Source of the DNA: Anaerolineaceae bacterium
GTDB lineage: Bacteria; Chloroflexota; Anaerolineae; JAAYZQ01
Reading direction: 5' to 3'
Assembly: GCA_012514775.1 (NCBI GenBank)
Contig: JAAYZQ010000407.1
Location: 1 to 6,663, forward strand
DNA: 6,663 nt
Part shown: positions 1 through 5,728 of the stretch, piece by piece
Numbering within the stretch: position 1 is the stretch's first letter
Layout: the number at the start of each line of letters is the position of its first letter
The notes under the pieces: generated by a model
The model's input: the letters and a program-made list of their open reading frames with translations, nothing else
Told to the model about the DNA's origin: nothing
Database searches by the model: none
Translations under genes and position numbers: made by a program

Positions 1-1029
1 AACATCAAGAACCCGCAGACCAGGCAGGCACAGGCGGTGCGCAGGCTGCCGGCAGTCAACCGCATCGCGCTGACCGGCACGCCGGTGGAGAACCGCCTGT
101 CAGAGCTGTGGTCCATCTTCCAATTTCTGAACCCGGGTTTTCTGGGTTCGCAGGCCGGCTTTCGCCGCGACTTCTCACTGCCCATCGAGCGCTACCAGGA
201 CAGGGCCGCCGCGGACCGACTGAAGGGGCTGGTGGGGCCGTTCATCCTGCGCCGGGTCAAAACCGACCCGGCCATTATCCAGGACCTGCCCGACAAGCTG
301 GAGATGAAGGTCTATTGCAGCCTGACTGCCGAGCAAGCCACGCTCTACGAAGCCGTGGTCAACGAGTCGCTGGAGCGCATCCGCTCGGCTGAGGAAGGCA
401 TCGAGCGGCGGGGCATCATCCTGGGCGCCCTGACCCGCCTGAAGCAGATCTGCAACCACCCGGCCCACTTCCTGGGCGACGGCTCGCCGCTTCCGGGCCG
501 CTCGGGCAAGCTGGCGCGCCTTGGCGAGATGCTGGAGGAGGCGCTGCTGGTGGGCGACCGGGCGCTGGTGTTCACCCAGTTCGCCGAGATGGGCCACATG
601 TTACGGGCCCACCTGCAAGCGCTCTTTGGCGTCGAGGTGCTCTTCTTGCACGGCGGCACGCCCCAGAAGCAGCGCGATCGCATGGTGGCCCGCTTCCAGG
701 AGCGCGAGGGCCCACCCATCCTGCTCCTATCTCTCAAGGCGGGCGGCACGGGGCTGAACCTCACTGCGGCCAACCACGTCTTTCACTTTGATCGCTGGTG
801 GAACCCCGCCGTGGAGGATCAGGCCACCGACCGTGCCTTTCGCATCGGTCAGACCCGCGACGTCCAGGTGCACAAATTTCTGTGCGCCGGCACGCTGGAG
901 GAGCGGATTGACGAGCTCATCGAGAGCAAGAAGGCGCTGGCGGCCAGCGTGGTTGGCAGCGGCGAGGGCTGGCTGACCGAGCTGGGCACCGACGAGCTAC
1001 GCGACCTCATGGCCCTGCGGCGGGAGTGA
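1..1029 (+). CDS. SNF2-family ATP-dependent helicase, C-terminal part (5' end outside window)
   Basis: Swi2/Snf2-type DNA translocase; proteins of this superfamily 2 family use ATP to move on duplex DNA and remodel protein-DNA complexes. The frame is open from base 1 (starting NIKNP, a typical SNF2 stretch), so the gene begins upstream. Visible motifs are LTGTPVEN (70-93, motif III region), ALVFTQF near 564-584 (motif IV), [11 protein letters not shown] near 730-762 (motif V), and WWNP followed by [11 protein letters not shown] near 796-852 (motif VI with the arginines that complete the ATPase site). The second RecA-like lobe is therefore complete and intact. Walker A and the DEGH box lie off the left edge and cannot be checked. 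The SWIM gene starts 10 bases downstream, suggesting an operon. The family call is secure; substrate and cellular role are unknown. Confidence 0.95.
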   Translation, partial: NIKNPQTRQAQAVRRLPAVNRIALTGTPVENRLSELWSIFQFLNPGFLGSQAGFRRDFSLPIERYQDRAAADRLKGLVGPFILRRVKTDPAIIQDLPDKLEMKVYCSLTAEQATLYEAVVNESLERIRSAEEGIERRGIILGALTRLKQICNHPAHFLGDGSPLPGRSGKLARLGEMLEEALLVGDRALVFTQFAEMGHMLRAHLQALFGVEVLFLHGGTPQKQRDRMVARFQEREGPPILLLSLKAGGTGLNLTAANHVFHFDRWWNPAVEDQATDRAFRIGQTRDVQVHKFLCAGTLEERIDELIESKKALAASVVGSGEGWLTELGTDELRDLMALRRE

Positions 1030-1039
1030 GAGGTGAGCT

Positions 1040-1987
1040 ATGGCCAAACGGCGCTCTGAAAGCTACGAAGGCTACTGGTACCGCTACGAGCCCGCGGAGC
1101 CCATCGAGGTCGAGGGGGGCATCAAGGCCAGGAGCCAGGGACACAAGTTTGTCAAGAACTGGTGGGCCAACCGCTGGATCGCGGCCTTGACGCCCCTCAT
1201 GGACTCCGGGCGGCTGAGCCGCGGGCGGAGCTATGCCCGCAAGGGCCAGGTGATGGACATCGAGGTGGAGCCGGGCGTCGTCGTCTCGCGGGTGCAGGGC
1301 ACGCGCCCCAGGCCCTACAACGTCAAGATCCGGTTGAAGCCGCTGAGCGATAGGCAGTGGGAAAAGGTGTTCGACGTGCTGGCCGGGCAGGCGATCTTTG
1401 CCGCCCAACTGCTCAACGGCGAGATGCCGCCCGACGTGGAAGAGGCCTTTGAGGCGGTGTCGGTGCCGCTCTTTCCCGACAATCGGGGCGATCTGGTCAC
1501 CAGTTGTTCCTGTCCCGACTCGGCCAACCCCTGCAAGCACATCGCCGCCGTCTACTATTTGCTCGGCGAGCGCTTTGACGAGGACCCGTTTCTGCTGTTC
1601 GAGCTGCGAGGCCGCAACCAGGATGCGGTTACCGCGGCGCTGCGGCAGCGCCGGGCGGCTGAATCCGGGCCGGCGGAGGTGACCTACACGCCTACGGCCG
1701 TGGTCCCCGTCGATGCGCCATCCCTGGACGAGGACCTGGAGCGCTTCTGGGCAATGGGCGAGGCGGCGGCGGATCTGCCCCTGGCCATCTCCCGGCCCAC
1801 ACCACCCTTTGCCCTGCTCAAGCGGGTGGGCTTGCCCGCCTTCCCGGGCCTGGCAGCCGGGGGTTTCCAGCGGCAGATGGAGCGCGTGTACGACGCCGTG
1901 ACCGAAGCCGCCCTGGCGGCGGCCTTTGCCGATACAACGGCCAGGGGCTGGGACGAGGACGACAACGGGGAGCGAGGGGACGACTAG
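1040..1987 (+). CDS. SWIM zinc-finger protein, partner of SNF2 helicase
   Basis: A 315-residue protein with a SWIM zinc-binding motif, C156-x-C158-x6-C165-x-H167 (SCSCPDSANPCKH), predicted to bind one zinc and to mediate DNA or protein contacts. The N-terminal half carries conserved aromatic clusters (WWANRW near residues 41-46, YARKGQV near 65-71) typical of bacterial SWIM proteins encoded next to SNF2 helicases. The C-terminal third is acidic and has no recognisable fold. The ATG is chosen because it follows a GAGGTGAG ribosome-binding site located right after the SNF2 stop codon, only 10 bases of spacing, so translational coupling is likely. By family knowledge the pair probably works together in DNA-linked ATP-driven remodelling, but the specific process is not known. 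No sign of truncation. Confidence 0.92.
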   Translation: MAKRRSESYEGYWYRYEPAEPIEVEGGIKARSQGHKFVKNWWANRWIAALTPLMDSGRLSRGRSYARKGQVMDIEVEPGVVVSRVQGTRPRPYNVKIRLKPLSDRQWEKVFDVLAGQAIFAAQLLNGEMPPDVEEAFEAVSVPLFPDNRGDLVTSCSCPDSANPCKHIAAVYYLLGERFDEDPFLLFELRGRNQDAVTAALRQRRAAESGPAEVTYTPTAVVPVDAPSLDEDLERFWAMGEAAADLPLAISRPTPPFALLKRVGLPAFPGLAAGGFQRQMERVYDAVTEAALAAAFADTTARGWDEDDNGERGDD

Positions 1988-1995
1988 CCCCCTGA

Positions 1996-2023
1996 CGTGG
2001 GCCGGCGGCTGGCCCGGCCCACG
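1996..2023 (+). terminator. GC-rich hairpin after the SWIM gene, probable weak terminator
   Basis: A perfect 10-bp stem (CGTGGGCCGG with CCGGCCCACG) and an 8-base loop begins 8 bases after the SWIM stop. The 3' flank is ATCTTTGG, with only a short T run, so it is a weak intrinsic terminator. It lies in the convergent gap before the CarD stop and may stop transcription from either side. Confidence 0.5.
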
Positions 2024-2085
2024 ATCTTTGGCCGCGAGGCCAGGTTATTTGTACTGGCGACCGTCGGCCGGGACCTCCCTGAGTG

Positions 2086-2595
2086 CTAGGCCTGGGCTGG
2101 CGTGTGTGTCAGGGCGGCAGTCATCGTGGCTTCGATGAGCTTGCCCGCGTTCAATATCGAGTCGCCGGACACGAGCGCCATCTCGGCAGTCAGGAGGTCA
2201 CGGCCCAGCCTGAGGTTCTCGGTGTCTGTCCTGGTGAGGTGGGCCAGTTTACGGTGCCACGTGAGATCGCGCACTGCCCTGGCCAGGTGGAGCACCCGAC
2301 CGGTCCTGAGCTGGGTCCCGATCCGTTCCTGGCGCTCCTTGTAATCTTGCGGCAGGGGATGGGGCCTACCCTGCAGGATGACCAGGACCCGGGCAAGATC
2401 GGTCTTGGGCATGGCCATCCGCATGCCTACATCGTCGGCCTTGCCCACCGGGATTTGCACGGTCAATCCCCGATCCGGCATGTCGATCACGTAGTAACGC
2501 TTTGTCCCATCCATGAGCTCTTTGCGCTCGATGCTGGCGATCGCACCAGGCCCGTAGTGGGGATGCACTACCTTGTCACCTACTGAAAATTTCAT
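2086..2595 (-). CDS. carD: CarD/CdnL-family RNA polymerase-binding transcription regulator
   Basis: A 169-residue CarD-family protein. The N-terminal RNA polymerase-interacting domain (about residues 1-60) has the family hallmarks VGDKVVHPHYGPG and a YYVIDM strand followed by LTVQIPV; the remainder is the helical C-terminal domain (about 65-160), which in characterised homologues contacts DNA at the upstream edge of the -10 element and stabilises the open promoter complex. Length matches the family (about 160 residues). The tryptophan used for DNA wedging in actinobacterial CarD appears to be Tyr85 here, judged by an alignment from memory. The ATG is preceded by a GAAGGGAGC ribosome-binding site. 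A strong hairpin lies about 70 bases upstream, separating it from the csp-RRM unit. I could not find a convincing promoter in that gap, so it may depend on read-through or on a non-canonical promoter. Confidence 0.93.
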   Translation of the reverse strand: MKFSVGDKVVHPHYGPGAIASIERKELMDGTKRYYVIDMPDRGLTVQIPVGKADDVGMRMAMPKTDLARVLVILQGRPHPLPQDYKERQERIGTQLRTGRVLHLARAVRDLTWHRKLAHLTRTDTENLRLGRDLLTAEMALVSGDSILNAGKLIEATMTAALTHTPAQA

Positions 2596-2667
2596 TGACT
2601 TGCTCCCTTCAGCTCTCTGTGCATTCCAGATGCCCTTACCGGTCCATGGCCGCGGCCGGAAGACAAC

Positions 2668-2698
2668 AGCGCGGACCAGAACGAGTCTGGTCCGCGCT
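2668..2698 (-). terminator. Strong hairpin ending the csp-RRM unit
   Basis: A perfect 13-bp stem (AGCGCGGACCAGA with its complement) closes a 5-base loop. On the minus strand it is followed by GTTGTCTTCC, which is moderately T-rich, and a flanking ACAAC/GTTGT pair could extend the stem beyond an internal bulge. It lies about 70 bases after the RRM stop and 72 bases before the CarD start, the expected place for a terminator or partial attenuator. Confidence 0.65.
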
Positions 2699-2766
2699 GC
2701 GGGACGTTGTTGTATGTATGCCGGCGCCGGCTACCTGGCCGGGCCGACGGGTGCCTGGATCGGGTC

Positions 2767-3045
2767 CTACCAGCGGGGCCGGCGCCCGCCACGGTCGCTC
2801 TGGGGCTTGGCGCGGTCGACCTTGATCTCGCGGTCGTCCACCGACTTGCCATTCAGCGCACTGATGGCGGCCTGGGCACCCTGGTCCGTAGCCATTTCCA
2901 CAAAGCCAAAGCCCTTGGGCCGGCCTGAGTCGCGGTCCGTGATCAGGTTGACCGATTCGACCTCGCCGTACTCGGCGAACAGGGTGCGCAATGACCCTTC
3001 GGTTGTGTCATAGCTCAAATTGCCAACGTACAGTTTTTGCGTCAT
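2767..3045 (-). CDS. RRM-domain RNA-binding protein
   Basis: A 92-residue single-RRM protein, like the small glycine- or arginine-tailed RNA-binding proteins of cyanobacteria and other bacteria. RNP2 is LYVGNL (residues 5-10) and RNP1 is KGFGFVEM (44-51), with the aromatic residues that stack on RNA bases. A short basic tail SDRGGRRPRW follows the domain. The frame is open further upstream, but those codons overlap the cold-shock gene; the ATG chosen here begins exactly at the RRM fold. It has a full AGGAGG ribosome-binding site at 3050-3055 that includes two bases of the csp TAG stop codon, leaving 8 bases between the genes. The pair is thus co-transcribed and probably translationally coupled. 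Likely role: RNA chaperone or regulator acting with the cold-shock protein; targets unknown. Confidence 0.94.
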   Translation of the reverse strand: MTQKLYVGNLSYDTTEGSLRTLFAEYGEVESVNLITDRDSGRPKGFGFVEMATDQGAQAAISALNGKSVDDREIKVDRAKPQSDRGGRRPRW

Positions 3046-3053
3046 GAGGCCTC

Positions 3054-3269
3054 CTACCAGCCACTCACGGCTACGTCGGTTGCTTGTGGGCCCTTTGGGC
3101 CCTGCTCGACGTTGAATTCCACGCTCTGTCCTTCTTCCAGATTTCGGAACCCTTCCCCGCGAATTGCGGAGAAATGGACAAAGACATCGGAGCCTGACTC
3201 TTGAGCGATAAAGCCATAGCCCTTGTCTCCGTTGAACCATTTGACGGTTCCAGTCGTTCGTTCAGACAT
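3054..3269 (-). CDS. csp: Cold-shock protein, CspA family
   Basis: A 71-residue cold-shock domain protein that covers the whole family length. It has the [12 protein letters not shown] segment (RNP1, KGYGFI) and VFVHFSAI (RNP2), which form the single-stranded nucleic-acid-binding face of the five-stranded OB fold, and ends with the usual [10 protein letters not shown] strand. Proteins of this family act as RNA chaperones that melt secondary structure. The ATG is preceded by GAAAGGTAAT, a fair ribosome-binding site. The gene is first in a dicistron with the RRM protein. Its likely promoter is at 3402-3430, and an intrinsic-terminator hairpin sits inside the leader, suggesting control by attenuation or anti-termination. 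It could equally be expressed constitutively; cold induction is not shown by the sequence. Confidence 0.96.
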   Translation of the reverse strand: MSERTTGTVKWFNGDKGYGFIAQESGSDVFVHFSAIRGEGFRNLEEGQSVEFNVEQGPKGPQATDVAVSGW

Positions 3270-3318
3270 GTATTACCTTTCACTGCATTGTTAGGAAGAA
3301 GGAACAGCCGGCTTTGAC

Positions 3319-3356
3319 AAAGAAAAAGCACCCAGACTCGTAACAGTCTGGGTGCT
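3319..3356 (-). terminator. Intrinsic terminator between secreted-protein gene and csp
   Basis: A perfect 12-bp stem (AGCACCCAGACT with AGTCTGGGTGCT) and a 6-base loop at 3327-3356 is followed on the minus strand by TTTTTCTTT, a classical rho-independent terminator. It can end transcripts of the secreted-protein gene, but it also lies downstream of the strong promoter at 3402-3430 and upstream of csp, so it may act as a leader attenuator. Confidence 0.88.
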
Positions 3357-3395
3357 CATCGCCTTTGACGGAACCAGAATCTTACTTCATCCTAC
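3319..3395 (-). ncRNA. Candidate csp leader RNA or short terminated transcript
   Basis: Transcription from the promoter at 3402-3430 should start near 3395 and meet the intrinsic terminator about 75 bases later. This predicts a short RNA, either a stand-alone product or a prematurely ended csp leader. A 22-codon frame (3291-3359) starts just before the stem and runs through it, so a ribosome could in principle open the hairpin, but its ribosome-binding site is poor. No known riboswitch or RNA family was recognised. Confidence 0.35.
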
Positions 3396-3401
3396 AGGCC
3401 T

Positions 3402-3430
3402 ATCATACCACGTTTGCCCACTTCTGTCAA
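3402..3430 (-). promoter_or_regulatory. Strong sigma-70-type promoter upstream of csp
   Basis: On the minus strand TTGACA (3425-3430) is separated by exactly 17 bases from TATGAT (3402-3407), a match to the housekeeping consensus at 11 of 12 positions. The expected start is near 3395. It is the only good promoter seen between the secreted-protein gene and csp, and it lies upstream of the terminator hairpin. Confidence 0.8.
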
Positions 3431-3469
3431 ATGGCACACCATGTGTAGGACAGGCCGCGCTACCCGGGC

Positions 3470-4348
3470 TCAGTTGCGAAGGACCAGCGGCAGGTACACC
3501 CGCCAGGGCATGACGATCGGCCCGGAATAGGTCGCGGGTGTCGGGTCGGCGTTGAGAGCCAGATCCAGCGCACGCACCTGGAAGGACTGCTCTGCGCCCG
3601 CCGGGATCTCGTAGGGCGAGTCACATACCTCGAAGGCAGCCCCGCCCAGCGCGCACTCGAACAACAGCAGGAACCCGGGGGTCACATTGTCATTGCCCGT
3701 GAACGAGATCGTCAGGCCGCCCTGCCTTGGCGCGCCGGCCTGTCCCATCAGGATGGTTGTCTCGGGCGGTATGATGTCGCCGGGCGACAGATTGGCGCAC
3801 TGATCCTCCTTGTTGCCCTGGACCACGTTGTCCCCGCCGGTAGGCGCCGGAAAGTTCTCTTTGCACTGCAGGTTGCCGTCCACGGTGTTTTCTACAACGT
3901 CCACGCCCCCTGTGTTCTGGAAGATCTGAATGTTGCCGCCCACATCGTTGCGCGTGACGCTGAACGCCCCAGCGTTGGAATCGTACTGGATGTCGCCGTT
4001 GACGGCCACCTTGTCGACGCGGGCTGCGTTGCCTTGTTTGAGCTGGATGCTGCCGCCCACGGTGGAACCGGTCAGCACCCTGACAAGCTCTGCGCCTTCG
4101 GCCTGGATGTTGCCGTCGACCCTGACACGCCAGGCTGTGAGAGTGGCCCCATTCTCGACATAGATCGTTCCCTCAACCATCGTCCCGTCCAGTGTGCAAC
4201 TGGCGTTCTGCGGCACAACCAGGTTATCCACGGTCACAGCGCCCAGGAAGCCCGTACACGGAGTATCGTCGGCCAACACCACCCGACCACCAAGCAGAGA
4301 CGTCAGGAGCAACGCCGCTGCAACGACTACAGTTAACAGTTGTTTCAC
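3470..4348 (-). CDS. Secreted beta-solenoid-repeat protein with Ig-like domain and YLPLVLRN tail
   Basis: A 292-residue exported protein. The GTG start follows AGAAAGGA at good spacing and opens a signal peptide: lysine at position 2, hydrophobic core about 4-20, probable cleavage after VLA (residue 26). Residues 60-177 contain about six repeats of 19-20 residues, each with a G-[NDST]-I/L-Q/Y step (GNIQ, GSIQ, GDIQ, GNIQ, GNLQ), as expected for right-handed beta-solenoid rungs. Residues about 192-280 resemble the Ig-like modules of Actinobacteria and Chloroflexota surface proteins (PPETTI, FECALGGAAFEVCDSPYEI, FQVRALDLALNADPTPATYS). The protein ends in YLPLVLRN, a C-terminal signature of secreted Chloroflexota proteins, perhaps a sorting tail. 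It lies downstream of the sigma/anti-sigma pair on the same strand and may be an output of it. The frame stays open upstream to 4531, so a longer form is possible. Function unknown. Confidence 0.85.
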   Translation of the reverse strand: MKQLLTVVVAAALLLTSLLGGRVVLADDTPCTGFLGAVTVDNLVVPQNASCTLDGTMVEGTIYVENGATLTAWRVRVDGNIQAEGAELVRVLTGSTVGGSIQLKQGNAARVDKVAVNGDIQYDSNAGAFSVTRNDVGGNIQIFQNTGGVDVVENTVDGNLQCKENFPAPTGGDNVVQGNKEDQCANLSPGDIIPPETTILMGQAGAPRQGGLTISFTGNDNVTPGFLLLFECALGGAAFEVCDSPYEIPAGAEQSFQVRALDLALNADPTPATYSGPIVMPWRVYLPLVLRN

Positions 4349-4527
4349 AACTTTTTTCCTTTCTTGTAATAAGGTGCTCTGTACCAGCAGGGACACCCAG
4401 GCCAGGAGTCCGCAGACCGCTGCCTGACTGACCCATGCCGCGTACTCTCGCGGCGGACCGCCAGCCTGCCGCGAGCAGCTCAGAATGTTGTCAATCCATG
4501 GTGTAACGACAATGCCGCCCGTATAGG
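4349..4527 (-). other. Gap between anti-sigma and secreted-protein genes, with a hairpin
   Basis: This 179-base stretch has no clear terminator and no convincing promoter. It can form an 8-bp stem (CTCGCGGC at 4447-4454 with GCCGCGAG at 4468-4475) with a 13-base loop that itself contains complementary GGCGG/CCGCC, but no T run follows on either strand. The minus-strand frame of the secreted protein is open throughout and includes a hydrophobic stretch, so it could be a translated extension. Absence of a terminator is consistent with an operon. Confidence 0.45.
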
Positions 4528-5724
4528 TCAATCGTCGTCATCGTCGCCATCGTCGTCGTCGTCATCATCGTCATCATCGTTATCATCATCATCGTTGCCA
4601 TCGTCATCGTCATCGTCATTATCATCATCGTCGTCGTCGCCATCGCAATCGTCCCTACCAGCGGCAGTGCCGGCCCGGTCGTCGTCATCGTCTCCATCAT
4701 TGTCGTACCGGTCGTCGTCATTATCGTCGTAGTCGTCATCGTCATCATCGTCGTACAGTTCGTCGTCATCGTCATCATCGTCGTACAGTTCGTCGTCATC
4801 GTCATCATCGTCGTACAGGTCGTCGTCGTCATCTTCGTACAGGTCGTCGTCGTCATCGTCGTACAGGTCGTCGTCATCATCGTACAGGTCGTCGTCATCT
4901 TCGTACAGGTCGTCGTCGTCATCGTCGTACAGGTCGTCGTCGTCATCGTCGTACAAGTCATCGTCGTCGCCGAGAGGCCCGTCGGTGCCCATGTCATCGT
5001 CATTCAAGGTGCCGGTACCCTTGTCATCGCCGGATGGGCCGTCATTGCCCAGAACCCGGATCTCGTCCGCGAACAGCCTGTGAAAGTGGATCCAACCGGT
5101 GACGGCAACCTTCGCACCAACCCTGGGAACCCCGACGATGTTGGTGATCGAGTCGACCGCGACGGGCAGCCCGCCAACGGTCCACTGCTCCTCACCCACC
5201 GATTGGAGGATACCCTCGAAGGACACTTCGGCGCTCCGACCGGCGCCTAGTAGCTGAGTAACCTCCTCGAGGCGTTCCTCGTGGAATAGTGCCATCAACT
5301 CGGCCTCAGCCTCGGGGCTGCTGGCCAGCAACAGGCGCACCTGCTCGACCGCACGCTTGGTGCCGTACAACGCATCTCCAGGGAGGGCAGAGCCTGATGC
5401 GCGCACGGCAGTGGTCCCGGCCACCAGGAGTAGCAACAAGACCGCCAGCACCGGCGCCAACCATCGCGGCCGGAAGACCGGTCCCCTTGACGCCCGAGCG
5501 TCACCCTTTGCCTCGGCGGCCTGGACCAGGAACCTGGCCCTGGCCTGCTGCTCTACTGCCGGCGGCGGATCGACCGATAGGGTTTCGAGTCTGCGGGTGG
5601 TTTCGAGCACTTGGCGCAGCTCGTCGACAAGCCCCGAGCAGTCTGCCAGAACCCTCTCTGTCGGCTGGTCATTGTCCAACTGCTCCAGGCATTGAAACAG
5701 GATGGCATCCGAGATTCCCTTCAC
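4528..5724 (-). CDS. Transmembrane anti-sigma factor with DUF5667/DUF5666-like domains and poly-aspartate tail
   Basis: A 398-residue protein starting at GTG 4 bases after the sigma stop, with an AGGAAG ribosome-binding site inside the end of the sigma gene: translational coupling typical of sigma/anti-sigma pairs. Residues 1-85 are soluble and helical, the likely cytoplasmic sigma-binding part; there is no HxxxCxxC zinc motif. One membrane helix is at about 88-107 (WLAPVLAVLLLLLVAG). Outside follows a DUF5667-like segment (SALPGDALYGTKRAVEQVRL, 112-131) and a DUF5666-like small beta domain (about 167-225: FEGILQSV, WTVGGLPVAV, VAVTGWI). Residues 253-398 are about 70% Asp with nine Leu-Tyr pairs and calcium-loop-like pieces (DNDGDDDDD, DCDGDDDDDD). 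The first parts are ordinary for Chloroflexota; the tail is not. Probable role: envelope sensor that holds the sigma factor, perhaps sensing cations or surface charge (inference). Domain names are from recognition, not from a profile search. Confidence 0.85.
   Translation of the reverse strand: MKGISDAILFQCLEQLDNDQPTERVLADCSGLVDELRQVLETTRRLETLSVDPPPAVEQQARARFLVQAAEAKGDARASRGPVFRPRWLAPVLAVLLLLLVAGTTAVRASGSALPGDALYGTKRAVEQVRLLLASSPEAEAELMALFHEERLEEVTQLLGAGRSAEVSFEGILQSVGEEQWTVGGLPVAVDSITNIVGVPRVGAKVAVTGWIHFHRLFADEIRVLGNDGPSGDDKGTGTLNDDDMGTDGPLGDDDDLYDDDDDDLYDDDDDDLYEDDDDLYDDDDDLYDDDDDDLYEDDDDDLYDDDDDDDELYDDDDDDDELYDDDDDDDYDDNDDDRYDNDGDDDDDRAGTAAGRDDCDGDDDDDDNDDDDDDGNDDDDNDDDDDDDDDDGDDDDD
4531..4968 (-). 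repeat. GAC/GAT low-complexity tract encoding the poly-Asp tail
   Basis: About 438 bases made almost wholly of GAC and GAT codons on the minus strand, interrupted by CTG/TTG TAC (Leu-Tyr) and occasional GAA, AAT/AAC and GGC/GGT. Leu-Tyr pairs recur every 7-10 residues in the first half; the C-terminal half has Asn and Gly breaks instead. GAC and GAT are mixed rather than uniform. Any gain or loss of codon units would keep the frame and change tail length. Confidence 0.95.
4732..4818 (-). repeat. Perfect 30-bp tandem repeat, about 2.9 copies
   Basis: Within the Asp tract the sequence repeats exactly at a 30-base offset from 4732 to 4818, encoding the decapeptide DDDDDDDELY in tandem. The exact identity, including the choice of GAC or GAT, points to recent duplication. 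Neighbouring Leu-Tyr units differ in length and codon choice. Confidence 0.9.
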
Positions 5725-5728
5725 AGCG

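Noticed and set aside
2083..2586. Plus-strand 167-codon open frame
   Set aside because: It is antisense to the clear CarD gene and shows no domain.
2720..2731. 12-bp palindrome GCCGGCGCCGGC
   Set aside because: In GC-rich DNA such palindromes are common, and it has no loop, T run or link to a promoter.
2767..3240. Longer 157-residue form of the RRM protein
   Set aside because: The extra N-terminal part is the cold-shock gene read in another frame; the ATG at 3045 has a full AGGAGG site and starts at the RRM.
3293..3318. TTGTCA as a -35 box between the terminator and csp
   Set aside because: At 16-18 bases spacing only TTCCTA-like sequences occur; TAACAA is 21 bases away.
4447..4475. Hairpin in the anti-sigma/secreted gap as terminator
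   Set aside because: The stem is only 8 bp with a 13-base loop and there is no T run on either strand.
4489..4494. TTGACA on the minus strand ahead of the secreted-protein gene
   Set aside because: No -10-like hexamer lies 16-18 bases downstream; the sequence there is GC-rich.
4531..4968. Repeated short units resembling a CRISPR array
   Set aside because: The units are trinucleotide-like, of irregular length, inside a coding frame, and have no unique spacers.
4491..5003. Minus-strand frame rich in Thr and Met over the Asp tract
   Set aside because: It is the out-of-frame reading of the GAC/GAT repeats; the Asp frame joins a credible anti-sigma protein.
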